Shown here: one piece after another, positions 53,128-61,857 of the stretch
Position numbering within the stretch: position 1 is the first letter of the stretch
How the letters are laid out: each line of letters opens with the position of its first letter
DNA from: JBLMYQ01 sp050258375
GTDB lineage: Bacteria; Bacillota; Clostridia; Acetivibrionales; UBA4821
NCBI GenBank assembly: GCA_050258375.1
Contig: JBLMYQ010000045.1
Coordinates: 1-64,000, forward strand
Direction of reading: 5' to 3'
Length of the DNA: 64,000 nt
Notes under the pieces: model-generated
Database searches by the model: none
What the model saw: the letters and a program-made list of their open reading frames with translations, nothing else
What the model was told of the DNA's origin: nothing
Program-made: the position numbers and the translations under genes

Positions 53128-54651
53128 ATGAATACTGCTAACTCGGTAGCTAAAACTAACTTTGTTGTTTTATTGATTAATTGGGCATTAGATATTTTTT
53201 TAATACTTGGATATTTTGTTGAATATAAAAAAGGAGGACGCTCGTTAGACTTTGTTATTATTTTTACATTAATAATTCTTGTTCCTATTATAACTGCTAC
53301 ATATATTTATAGGAAAAACAGAAGTAATAAAAGGATTAAGAAGCTTACCATTACCGGTTTCATTATAATGTATATTTTTGTTATGGTTACATCAACCAGA
53401 ACTCTGGTTTTTGTTTATTTATTCTGTGTTTTAGCAATATACTTGCTATATTTTGACTTGAAGTTTATTATTAGTACTTGCAGTATAATTCTTATTATTA
53501 ACATATTAAGAATTTTATATTTGGTTTTTAGTTATGGAATTACGAGTTCGGATTTAACTACTGATTACACTATACAATTTTGTTCTGTATTTCTTTATTG
53601 TTTTAGCTTAATTATTGCTACAAATCTTTCAAACAAATTTAGTAAAGAGAAAATTGATGAACTTAATGAAGATGCAAAAAAATTAGAAATTTTAAAGGAT
53701 GAGGCTGATTTCAAGTCGGAAAAGCTTGATTTGATTCTAAGTGAAGTTAAGGAAGCAATTCAGAAGTTATTGGTTGTATCTAAAAATATGAATGAAAGTA
53801 TTGATGTAGCAAGTAGTTCATCCTATCAAATTTCTGCAGCAGTAACAGAGGTTTCAAAGGGGATGGATTCTCAATCCATGAGCATCTCTCAAGCGTCAGA
53901 TAATTTGGCATCAATAAATGAAAGTATAAAAGAAATTGAAGATTTTTCTGTTCAAATTAATATATTTTCAAACGAAGCATCAAAATACTCACTTAATGGA
54001 ATAGATACATTGTCAAATCTGACTAATCAGATTTATACAATTAATGAGACAATCGATAATACTTTTATGACTGTAAATGATTTGAAACAAAAAGCCATTC
54101 AAGTAAATGAAATACTTGAAATAATTCAGAATATATCCGAAAAAACAAATCTTTTATCTTTTAATGCGGCAATTGAAGCTGCCAGAGCAGGTGAGAATGG
54201 TAAGGGTTTTGCTGTTGTTTCTGATGAGATAAGAAGGCTTGCAGAAGAATCTGAAAATCAGACAAAGAGAATTGATGAAATATTAAAGCTTATTGATTTT
54301 GCTGTTGATGAAACTTTTAAAAAAATTAAAGTTGGCACACAAGCAACAAAAAAAGGTGTTATAATAATTGATGAAACGAATGTATCTTTTGATAATATTA
54401 AGAATGAAGTTGTAAAAGTAACTCAAAGTACTGAAAAATTAAATAATTTATGCAGAGAGGCTTCTAACAATTCTGGTAAAATTCAAACCGAGATGGAGAA
54501 TATCGTAAGTGTTGTAGAGGAAGCTACTGCGACATCCATTACAGTTGCTGAAAGTGTTGAGAAACAAGACGGAAGGCTTTTGGAATTAAAAAGTATCTCT
54601 GCGGATTTGGTTGATATTTCGAATAAGCTAAATCAAATTACTATGTTATAA
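53128..54651 (+). CDS. Methyl-accepting chemotaxis protein without extracellular sensor domain
   Basis: 507 aa. Six N-terminal membrane helices (about 10-175) joined by short loops, then a HAMP-less cytoplasmic signalling domain with the hairpin tip EKTNLLSFNAAIEAARAGENGKGFAVVSDEIRRLAEES. The tip is highly conserved and the coiled-coil arms are normal. Sensing probably occurs in the membrane or in the cytoplasm. No flagellar or che genes are near. The start follows TTAAAGGAG. Two AGACCTA repeats lie 150-180 bases upstream. Confidence 0.9.
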   Translation: MNTANSVAKTNFVVLLINWALDIFLILGYFVEYKKGGRSLDFVIIFTLIILVPIITATYIYRKNRSNKRIKKLTITGFIIMYIFVMVTSTRTLVFVYLFCVLAIYLLYFDLKFIISTCSIILIINILRILYLVFSYGITSSDLTTDYTIQFCSVFLYCFSLIIATNLSNKFSKEKIDELNEDAKKLEILKDEADFKSEKLDLILSEVKEAIQKLLVVSKNMNESIDVASSSSYQISAAVTEVSKGMDSQSMSISQASDNLASINESIKEIEDFSVQINIFSNEASKYSLNGIDTLSNLTNQIYTINETIDNTFMTVNDLKQKAIQVNEILEIIQNISEKTNLLSFNAAIEAARAGENGKGFAVVSDEIRRLAEESENQTKRIDEILKLIDFAVDETFKKIKVGTQATKKGVIIIDETNVSFDNIKNEVVKVTQSTEKLNNLCREASNNSGKIQTEMENIVSVVEEATATSITVAESVEKQDGRLLELKSISADLVDISNKLNQITML

Positions 54652-54686
54652 TTTAAAAAGCATTTAAAATTAGCGAGGAATACATA

Positions 54687-55097
54687 ATGGAATCACTTAA
54701 TAAATTCTTGGAATTTAACGGAATTTCTAAAGAAAAGGGTGAAGAGCTGTCACCAATTGTCTTAGCCTATATTGGAGACGCATTATTTGAACTTTTCATA
54801 AGAATTCATTTAGTTGGAGAAGGTGAAGTAAAGGCTTCTCAGCTTCATAAAAAATCGATTTCATTTGTAAAGGCTCACGCTCAAGCTGAAATATTACGGA
54901 AAATTTCAAATTTATTAACAGAAGAAGAAAAAGATGTTGTTCGTAGAGCCAGGAATGTTAAACCTGCTTCTCCTCCCAAAAACGCAGATATTATGGATTA
55001 TCGGTATGCAACTGGATTTGAAGCATTAATAGGTTATCTTTATTTTACTCAAAAGCATGAAAGGCTTATGGAAATATTAAAATTATCTATAAATTAA
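54687..55097 (+). CDS. mrnC: Mini-ribonuclease III
   Basis: 136 aa. RNase III catalytic domain without the double-stranded RNA-binding domain: LAYIGDALFELFIR holds the metal-binding Asp, and ATGFEALIGYLY the downstream Glu. In Bacillus it matures 23S rRNA ends. GAGG precedes the ATG. It follows the chemoreceptor by 35 bases and thyA follows 24 bases later. Confidence 0.94.
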   Translation: MESLNKFLEFNGISKEKGEELSPIVLAYIGDALFELFIRIHLVGEGEVKASQLHKKSISFVKAHAQAEILRKISNLLTEEEKDVVRRARNVKPASPPKNADIMDYRYATGFEALIGYLYFTQKHERLMEILKLSIN

Positions 55098-55121
55098 AAA
55101 TAAATGAGGAGGGTAATTGTA

Positions 55122-55952
55122 GTGAGCAAAGCTGACAAGATTTTTGTTGAGATGTGCAAGGATATAATTAAAAATGGTGTTTCCTCAGAAGGAGAAAAGA
55201 TTAGAGCAAAGTGGGATGATGGCTCTCCGGCATACACATTTAAAAAGTTTGGGGTTGTCAATAGATATAACCTCTCGGAGGAGTTCCCGATAATTACGTT
55301 AAGACCTACAAATTTAAAGGCAGCAATAGATGAACTTCTTTGGATATGGCAAAAAAAATCAAATAATATCAAAGACCTTAATAGTCATATATGGGACAGC
55401 TGGGCAGATGAAAATGGTTCTATAGGAAAGGCTTATGGATATCAGTTAAGTGTTAAACATAAATATGCTGAGGGCGAATTTGATCAAGTTGACAGAGTAT
55501 TATATGATCTAAAGCATAACCCTTATAGTAGAAGAATTATAGTTAATATGTATAATCATCACGATTTACACGAGATGAATCTATATCCTTGTGCGTATAG
55601 CATGACATTCAATGTTACTGGTAATAAGCTTAATGCCTTGCTTAATCAACGTTCCAATGATGTTTTACTCGCTAATAACTGGAATGTATGCCAATATGCG
55701 GTCTTAGTACATATGTTTGCACAGATAAATGGTCTTGAGGTTGGAGAATTTGTGCATGTTATCGCAGACGCACATATATATGACAAGCATGTACCGCTGG
55801 TTGAGGAGCTTATTAAAAGAACTCAATATCCGGCACCAAAGCTCATTATTAATAAGGATAAAAAGGATTTTTATGATTTCAAGGTTGAAGATTTTGTTCT
55901 GGAGGATTATCAAAGAAATCCACAAATAAAGGGGATACCGATAGCGGTATAA
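55122..55952 (+). CDS. thyA: Thymidylate synthase (ThyA)
   Basis: 276 aa from GTG 55122, eight bases after GAGGAGGG; the ATG at 55104 overlaps that site. It methylates dUMP with methylene-tetrahydrofolate. Nucleophile Cys in NLYPCAYSMTF, and substrate-binding RSNDVLLANNWNVCQYA (usually QRSxDxxLGxPFNxxxYA), with IADAHIYDKH following. The PCAYS loop departs from the usual PPCH. DHFR follows as usual. Confidence 0.94.
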   Translation: MSKADKIFVEMCKDIIKNGVSSEGEKIRAKWDDGSPAYTFKKFGVVNRYNLSEEFPIITLRPTNLKAAIDELLWIWQKKSNNIKDLNSHIWDSWADENGSIGKAYGYQLSVKHKYAEGEFDQVDRVLYDLKHNPYSRRIIVNMYNHHDLHEMNLYPCAYSMTFNVTGNKLNALLNQRSNDVLLANNWNVCQYAVLVHMFAQINGLEVGEFVHVIADAHIYDKHVPLVEELIKRTQYPAPKLIINKDKKDFYDFKVEDFVLEDYQRNPQIKGIPIAV

Positions 55953-55953
55953 T

Positions 55954-56034
55954 TTAGTGTAAAGTGTAAAATGTAAAGTTGAAAGTTGAAAACAACAAAA
56001 TTTTATAGAGAACGGACATGTACGTATTTCGAGA
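55954..56034 (+). repeat. Intercistronic repeat element, copy 2
   Basis: Begins one base after the thyA stop. Shares an exact 24-base block with 3686-3709 and a second block, ATGTACGTATTTCGAGA, at 56018-56034. Between the blocks sequence diverges, but spacing differs by only one base. The second block contains an ATG in frame with folA, which has no ribosome site. Confidence 0.65.
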
Positions 56035-56065
56035 CAATCAAATCAGAAAAAGGAAAGGAACAACG

Positions 56066-56554
56066 ATGAAAGCGATTGCTGCAGTTGACTCAAACTGGGG
56101 AATTGGTTACAAAGGTGATTTGCTGGCACATATTCCAGAAGACATGAAATTTTTCAAGCAGACAACCTTAGGTAAGATTGTAGTAATGGGGAGAGAAACC
56201 TTTGAATCCTTGCCGGGCAAACAGCCTTTAAAGGGAAGAATAAATATTGTATTAACTAAAAATACTAAAATTGATGATGTGAAAATCTGCAATTCGATTA
56301 ATGAACTTTTTGAAGAATTAGAGAAATATCCTACTGATGATGTATTTGTAATTGGTGGAGAATCAATATACAATCAGCTCTTGCCATTTTGCAGTGAAGT
56401 ATTTATTACTAAAATTGAGAAGGAATATAAAGCTGATAAGCATTTTAAAAATTTGGATGAAGATGAAGCATGGAAAGTAATATATGAGGGTGAAATGCAA
56501 AATTATAATGACGTTAAATATAGATTCGTAAAATATGCTAATGTCAAAGGTTGA
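56066..56554 (+). CDS. folA: Dihydrofolate reductase
   Basis: 162 aa from ATG 56066, behind GGAAAGGA; an in-frame ATG at 56018 lies in the repeat. Motifs are AVDSNWGIGYKGDLLAHIPED, MGRETFESLPG and VIGGESIY. It restores tetrahydrofolate after the ThyA reaction. The order thyA-folA is classical. Confidence 0.95.
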   Translation: MKAIAAVDSNWGIGYKGDLLAHIPEDMKFFKQTTLGKIVVMGRETFESLPGKQPLKGRINIVLTKNTKIDDVKICNSINELFEELEKYPTDDVFVIGGESIYNQLLPFCSEVFITKIEKEYKADKHFKNLDEDEAWKVIYEGEMQNYNDVKYRFVKYANVKG

Positions 56555-56580
56555 AAATAATAAATAAAGGTGGGGCAAAT

Positions 56581-58161
56581 ATGAAGAAAACATATATATT
56601 GATTTTGCTGACAATTACTATTATTACTTTTACAGCATGCGGTATTAAAAAAACAACATATAATAGTAGCCAACCTATATCTAATAAACCAGAACAAAGC
56701 CAAGTTGATAATGTTCAACCGAAACAGCCTGATTCAAAGCTTGTTAAAGAAAAAGAATTTATAACTAAACCAAAAGATTTATTCAGCTATATTTCCTTGA
56801 CTAAAGATGAAGTAATTAAAAAATTGGGTAAAAAATATAAAATCGAACCAACAGGTGCGGAAGGCTTAGAAGAAGGTTTTTATTATCCGAAGTTAGGTAT
56901 TACATTTGCATTTGAGAATAAGGATAATAAAGTATCTTCAATATATTGTGATGAAAAGGTTGAAATAAATGGTGCTAAACCAGGAATGAATTTTAAACAG
57001 ATTCAGCAAAAATTAGGAACGGCTAAAATATTAGAATCATATATGGAAACACCTGATAATAAATGTTATGACCTTAGATACATTATTAAAAATATAAGTG
57101 TAGAATTTACATCAATGCGAAAAGATGGCTCGGATTCTATTTTAAGGCTTTATCCTGCTGATTTTAGAACAAAATTAGTTGATTACGTAAATACTTCTGA
57201 AAATAATAATGCTGATACATCAACTAATAAATCTAAAAATAATAATGTTGATAAATCAACTAATAAAAACTTATTTAAAAGCTTAAAAGATGTAGAAGCT
57301 TTTCTGACCAAAAAAAATAAATCAAATCCAAACTTCAAAAAAATTAATCAAAATACGCAAAAGGTTGATATGAACGGAGATGGGCAAAAAGAAATTATTT
57401 TCGAAGCAAAAAATAAAGACTCAGAAATCATAAACTTATCAATCTTTTCTGCCAGCAGTAATGGTACCTATATTTATTGTGGGGAAATAAATAATATAGA
57501 AACTATAATTAACTATCAATTTTTTAAAGTAAAACCAAACAAGACTTATTTAATAGTAATATTCCAAGGAAGTTATCTTGCTGTATACAATTATATGTAT
57601 GAAGTCACTAAGGATTATAAAATAAATAGTATTTGGGATAAGGCATATACAGCAAGTGAGTCTGATAGTAAGTATAACGAATACGAAGATTTAACAGAAT
57701 CTTTTGAACCAAAAAGTATTTCAGTATATGGTTATCCGTTACATATACAAAAGCCTGAAAGAAGATATATATCTGTATGGGACGACGATAAAAAACAGTT
57801 TGAAGAGGCAACCGAGGAGATAACGTACGACGGGAAAAGTACTTTTAAGTATCCGCAAACCCCGGAAGAAACAGTTATAAACTATGTTCAGAGTATTGGG
57901 ATGTTTGATGATATAACAAAAGCAATAGTAATTGATGAAAATTTGTACAAATCTGAAAAGCTAAAAGAATATTTTTCGAAAAAGATGGATAAATTCGGCG
58001 GCAGCGACTTTGAACAAGGTATAAAAGTATTAACTAAAGCGGATGATAAAGCAACTGTACAAGTAAAGGTCAAGTATGATCCAGACGGAGCATGCGAGCT
58101 TGAACTTGTAAAAGTCAATAATGAATGGAAGATACAGTCTGCAGTGATAGATGAGGAATAG
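56581..58161 (+). CDS. Lipoprotein with NTF2-like C-terminal region
   Basis: 526 aa from ATG 56581 behind AAAGGTGGGG. Lipobox TFTAC near 17-21. Residues about 70-200 look like a repeated SmpA/OmlA-like LTKDEVIKKLGKKY...GMNFKQIQQKLG module; a Asn/Lys/Ser-rich linker follows (about 207-225); the rest has an Asp loop (DMNGDGQKE) and an NTF2-like end (EETVINYVQSIG ... VKVNNEWKIQS). The end resembles the domain split by the frameshift at 31358. Function unknown. Confidence 0.78.
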   Translation: MKKTYILILLTITIITFTACGIKKTTYNSSQPISNKPEQSQVDNVQPKQPDSKLVKEKEFITKPKDLFSYISLTKDEVIKKLGKKYKIEPTGAEGLEEGFYYPKLGITFAFENKDNKVSSIYCDEKVEINGAKPGMNFKQIQQKLGTAKILESYMETPDNKCYDLRYIIKNISVEFTSMRKDGSDSILRLYPADFRTKLVDYVNTSENNNADTSTNKSKNNNVDKSTNKNLFKSLKDVEAFLTKKNKSNPNFKKINQNTQKVDMNGDGQKEIIFEAKNKDSEIINLSIFSASSNGTYIYCGEINNIETIINYQFFKVKPNKTYLIVIFQGSYLAVYNYMYEVTKDYKINSIWDKAYTASESDSKYNEYEDLTESFEPKSISVYGYPLHIQKPERRYISVWDDDKKQFEEATEEITYDGKSTFKYPQTPEETVINYVQSIGMFDDITKAIVIDENLYKSEKLKEYFSKKMDKFGGSDFEQGIKVLTKADDKATVQVKVKYDPDGACELELVKVNNEWKIQSAVIDEE

Positions 58162-58199
58162 TTTATAAAATATATATAGTAGAAATATGAGGAGGAAGA

Positions 58200-59468
58200 A
58201 TGATGAAAAATAAAGCACGGGTTTTAGCATTATTAATAATTACGTGTATTGCTTTAACAGCTTGTGGTACCAATACCAAAGGGACAAGTAATCAAATACA
58301 GCAAGCCGTGCAAGTTAATCAAACCGAAAAACAAAAAGCAGTATTAGAAAATGGCGAAGTGTTAAAAGAACTCATAAATGACAATTGGGATATTTCTAAA
58401 TTTAAAAAATGGATAGGAGTAAGCGCTTATACTGCTAATGGTTATGAGATTTTCGCAGAAAAAGGAATAAAAATTACATCTAGATTAGATTTTAAAGATT
58501 CATCATCTCAATTGAATTTTTCTGGTTCAAAAATATGCAATCTAGTTATAACAAATCAATATAAAAGTCCAGTATTAGGAACCCTCAATGTTAATACTGA
58601 CAAAAAAGATATTTTACAAATAATGGGCAAGCCTGATTTTGAGGAGAAGGATAGTATTGGATACAAAAAAGATTCATTTTATATTTTCTTCACAGGTAGC
58701 AAAGATAATAAAGAAATTTCAATATATAGAAAAGATAATATAGACCAAGACATTATAAAAGCTATCTTACAAGACCCCAAAAATAAATTCTCTAAAATAA
58801 AAGATAAACTTTTAAAAGAGTGGGGAAAACCTGATTATGAGCTTGAATCTATATCTGGTCCGGAAGTATTACAATATGTATCTCGAGGAATAATCCTTGG
58901 AGAGGATTTGAATAATAATATAGATTATTATATTACTATCTTTCAAAACTATGGAAAAAGCACTGACTTAACAACTAAAAATCCTGCCATTGAATACAAG
59001 TCCAATACCGATAGCATAAATGATTTTGAATATAGCAGGATAGAAAAAGATAATGTTTATGAGAAAGAAAGAGAATCTGGAACTTTATCACCAGACCTTA
59101 AGAAAACAGCGTTTCAAATAAGCAGAAATACATTTTCGAGGATAGTTGTTTCTTATAAAGATAATATTAAATCAGATGTAGAAATTGGAATTGATGGTGC
59201 TTATAATAATCTGTGCTGGTTGAATAATAAGTATCTTATATATACTAGTTGTTTGAATGATAATCTCATTCGGTTAGGCAATATAGAAAATGATGAAGAA
59301 AAATTAATAAATATAACTTCAATTGACGGTAAACAATCAAAAGCATATAATACTATAGAAAAAATGAAGGTTGAAGGTAACAAAATATTATATAAAGTTG
59401 CAAATGATAGGGAGTTTAAAGAAATAATATTTAGCTTCGATAAAGCTGGAAATATAAAAATAAAATAG
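58200..59468 (+). CDS. Lipoprotein of unknown function
   Basis: 422 aa. Lipobox ALTAC near 18-22 after MMKNKARVLALLIITCI. Residues about 105-160 contain a LNVNTDKKDILQIMGKPDFEE block like the LTKDEVIKKLG module of the preceding lipoprotein; a beta-propeller-like end (YNNLCWLNNKYLIYTS) follows. GGAGG precedes two ATG codons. It may share a transcript with the upstream lipoprotein. Confidence 0.75.
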   Translation: MMKNKARVLALLIITCIALTACGTNTKGTSNQIQQAVQVNQTEKQKAVLENGEVLKELINDNWDISKFKKWIGVSAYTANGYEIFAEKGIKITSRLDFKDSSSQLNFSGSKICNLVITNQYKSPVLGTLNVNTDKKDILQIMGKPDFEEKDSIGYKKDSFYIFFTGSKDNKEISIYRKDNIDQDIIKAILQDPKNKFSKIKDKLLKEWGKPDYELESISGPEVLQYVSRGIILGEDLNNNIDYYITIFQNYGKSTDLTTKNPAIEYKSNTDSINDFEYSRIEKDNVYEKERESGTLSPDLKKTAFQISRNTFSRIVVSYKDNIKSDVEIGIDGAYNNLCWLNNKYLIYTSCLNDNLIRLGNIENDEEKLINITSIDGKQSKAYNTIEKMKVEGNKILYKVANDREFKEIIFSFDKAGNIKIK

Positions 59469-59493
59469 TTAAAAATGAAAGAAAATAAAAAAC

Positions 59494-59522
59494 TTGCATA
59501 ATTGATATTCGAGTGTTATAAT
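59494..59522 (+). promoter_or_regulatory. Sigma-A promoter of the rimP-nusA-infB operon
   Basis: TTGCAT at 59494-59499 and TATAAT at 59517-59522 with exactly 17 bases between. It lies 115 bases before the rimP start. Confidence 0.85.
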
Positions 59523-59554
59523 AGCAACGTTACGAAAGCAGATGATTTACTGGA

Positions 59555-59578
59555 AAAGAGTGGGCCCGCCCACTCTTT
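59555..59578 (+). promoter_or_regulatory. GC-rich leader hairpin of the nusA operon
   Basis: AAAGAGTGGG (59555-59564) pairs with CCCACTCTTT (59569-59578) around a CCCG tetraloop; a weaker T-rich stretch follows. Similar hairpins precede rimP in other Firmicutes, to my recollection. It may allow NusA-linked attenuation. Confidence 0.7.
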
Positions 59579-59636
59579 CGTATTAATTTACTATTTTTAC
59601 TCTTTTTTAAAAAAGAAAATAGCTAGGAGTGAGAGT

Positions 59637-60101
59637 ATGAGTAAGAAAAGTATTGCACAAAGAGTTGAAGATATGGCACTGCCCATAGTTGAAACAGCAG
59701 GTTATGAATTAGTTGATGTTGAATATATAAAAGAAGGTCAAAATTGGTATCTAAGACTTTATATAGATAAACAAGGTGGAATAACAATTGAAGACTGCGA
59801 GACAATAAGTGAAAAAATAAATCATTTATTAGATGAAGAGGATTTTATTCCTAATAGTTATTTTTTCGAAGTATCATCACCAGGGTTAGAAAGAATATTA
59901 AAAAAAGAAAAAGAATTTGAAAAATATAAAGGCGAAATGGTTGAAGTAAAGCTCTACAAGCCAATAAATAAGAAAAACTTATTTGAAGGAGAGCTTGTAG
60001 GTCTGATAGATGGGAAAGTAGTAATTAATTATAATAATGAAAGAATGGAATTTGATAGACAGGATGTTGCGTTTGTAAAAAAGATTTTCAAATTTAATTA
60101 A
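59637..60101 (+). CDS. rimP: Ribosome maturation factor RimP
   Basis: 154 aa from ATG 59637 behind TAGGAGTGAG. N-terminal domain with ETAGYELVDVEYIKEG and WYLRLYIDKQGGITIEDCE, then the SSPGLERILKK motif and an SH3-like C-terminal domain. It helps 30S subunit assembly. First gene of the nusA-infB operon. Confidence 0.95.
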   Translation: MSKKSIAQRVEDMALPIVETAGYELVDVEYIKEGQNWYLRLYIDKQGGITIEDCETISEKINHLLDEEDFIPNSYFFEVSSPGLERILKKEKEFEKYKGEMVEVKLYKPINKKNLFEGELVGLIDGKVVINYNNERMEFDRQDVAFVKKIFKFN

Positions 60102-60138
60102 TATAAATTAATATATTTGTAGGAGGAGATATTTAAAA

Positions 60139-61188
60139 ATGAATTCAGAATTTATTGAAGCATTAACGCAGATTGAAAAAGATAAAGGTGTAAGTAAAGA
60201 CATCCTGATTGAAGCAATTGAAGCGGCGTTGATATCTGCTTTCAAAAGAAACTATGGGACATCTGAAAACGTTAGAGTGGATATAAATAGAGAAAATGGA
60301 GAAATTAAAGTATTTGCATTGAAGAATATTGTGGAGGAAGTAACTGATCCTTCAATAGAAATGACCCTTGAAGAAGCTAAAAAAATAAGCAAAAAGTACA
60401 AAATGGGTGAGGTTGTAGAATTTGAAGTTACGCCAAAAACATTTGGAAGAATTGCTGCACAAACGGCAAAACAAGTTGTCATGCAAAGAATTAGAGAGGC
60501 CGAAAGAGGAATAATATATGATCAATTTGCAAGTAGGGAAGGCGATATAATTTCTGGGTTGGTTCAAAGAATTGATAAGAAGAATGTTATAATCGACATG
60601 GGGAAAATTGAGGCAATTCTTGCACCACAGGAACAAATTCCGGGAGAAGTTTACAGACAGAATGAGAGAATAAAATCATATGTACTTGAAGTGAGAAAAA
60701 CTACAAAAGGACCGGAGGTATATGTTTCTAGAACACATCCGGGTCTTGTAAAAAGACTTTTTGAGCTTGAAGTTCCTGAAATTCACGAAGGCGTTGTACA
60801 AATCAGAAGCATAGCCAGAGAAGCAGGCTCGAGAGCTAAAATTGCAGTTTGTTCCTTGGAAGAAAATATCGACCCTGTTGGAGCGTGTGTAGGTCAAAGA
60901 GGCACAAGGGTTCAAAATATTGTTGATGAATTACAGGGAGAAAAAATTGATATTATAGAGTGGAGCGATAATCCTGCTGAATTTATTGCAAGCAGTCTTA
61001 ATCCTTCAAAAGTTTTAAAGGTTGAAATATTCGAACAAGAGAAGGCAGCCAGAGTTGTAGTGCCTGATTATCAATTATCTCTTGCAATTGGTAAGGAAGG
61101 TCAAAATGCAAGACTTGCAGCTAAGCTTACAGGCTGGAAGATTGACATAAAAAGCGAAACTCAGGTTGCTGAAAACTTTGAAGACTAA
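60139..61188 (+). CDS. nusA: Transcription elongation/termination factor NusA
   Basis: 349 aa. N-terminal RNA-polymerase-binding domain (about 1-125), S1 domain (about 135-200), then two KH domains with SRTHPGLVKRLFELEVPEI, GACVGQRGTRVQNI and LAIGKEGQNARLA. The C-terminal acidic repeats of Proteobacteria are absent, as usual in Firmicutes. It affects pausing, termination and antitermination. Confidence 0.97.
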   Translation: MNSEFIEALTQIEKDKGVSKDILIEAIEAALISAFKRNYGTSENVRVDINRENGEIKVFALKNIVEEVTDPSIEMTLEEAKKISKKYKMGEVVEFEVTPKTFGRIAAQTAKQVVMQRIREAERGIIYDQFASREGDIISGLVQRIDKKNVIIDMGKIEAILAPQEQIPGEVYRQNERIKSYVLEVRKTTKGPEVYVSRTHPGLVKRLFELEVPEIHEGVVQIRSIAREAGSRAKIAVCSLEENIDPVGACVGQRGTRVQNIVDELQGEKIDIIEWSDNPAEFIASSLNPSKVLKVEIFEQEKAARVVVPDYQLSLAIGKEGQNARLAAKLTGWKIDIKSETQVAENFED

Positions 61189-61210
61189 TAAAACTGTGCT
61201 AGGTTCAATA

Positions 61211-61242
61211 ACTCCTTTTTTGAAAAGAGAGGGGCAAGGAGT
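61211..61242 (+). promoter_or_regulatory. Hairpin covering the rnpM ribosome binding site
   Basis: ACTCCTT (61211-61217) can pair with AAGGAGT (61236-61242). The 3' arm is the AAGGAG ribosome site of rnpM (ATG at 61254), so the pairing could block translation start. Confidence 0.45.
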
Positions 61243-61253
61243 GAGTTAACAAG

Positions 61254-61535
61254 ATGCCTTTGAAAACAAAAAAAATACCTAATAGAATGTGCATTGGATG
61301 TAGAGAAATGAAGCCTAAAAAAGAGCTTCTCAGAATAGTTAAATCGCAGGAGGGTATCATATCAATCGACACTACTGGCAAGAAACCCGGAAGAGGCGCG
61401 TATATATGTTTTAATATTGAATGTCTCGATAAGGCGCAGAAAGGAAAGAGGATAGAAAAAGAGTTCGAGACTGCTGTATCACTTGAAATTTATTCGAATC
61501 TCAGAAGGGAATTAAACCAGATTAATGATAAATAA
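61254..61535 (+). CDS. rnpM: YlxR/RnpM, RNase P modulator
   Basis: 93 aa of the DUF448 family: NRMCIGCREMKPKKELLRIV and GKKPGRGAYIC are hallmarks. In Bacillus the protein binds RNase P RNA and modulates its activity. It overlaps ylxQ by 11 bases within the nusA-infB operon. Confidence 0.93.
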   Translation: MPLKTKKIPNRMCIGCREMKPKKELLRIVKSQEGIISIDTTGKKPGRGAYICFNIECLDKAQKGKRIEKEFETAVSLEIYSNLRRELNQINDK

Positions 61536-61857
61536 TAATAAAGCTTACTCAATGATAGGTCTTGCAAAAAAAGCAGGGAAAATATTAACTGGAAGTGATG
61601 TTTGCGAAAGAGGATTAAAAGCAAATAAAATTAATTTATTAATAATTTCTGAGGATGCATCAGAGGGTACTAAAAAGAATTTTCAAAATATGTGCAAGTA
61701 TCGAAACATAAGTTTCAAAATATTTGGCAATAGAGAAACCCTCGGGAAATTTACTGGTAACGATCAAATTGTAGTTATAGGTATATGTGACCAAGGATTT
61801 TCTGATGTAATTTCTGGACTGATTGACGAGTTTGGCAATATAGGAGGTATTTTATAG
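61525..61857 (+). CDS. YlxQ, L7Ae-family RNA-binding protein
   Basis: 110 aa. L7Ae/L30e fold with AYSMIGLAKKAGKILTGSD and NLLIISEDASEGTKKN. It is expected to bind kink-turn RNA. Its stop codon directly precedes the infB GTG. Also known as RplGA-type protein. Confidence 0.9.
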   Translation: MINNNKAYSMIGLAKKAGKILTGSDVCERGLKANKINLLIISEDASEGTKKNFQNMCKYRNISFKIFGNRETLGKFTGNDQIVVIGICDQGFSDVISGLIDEFGNIGGIL

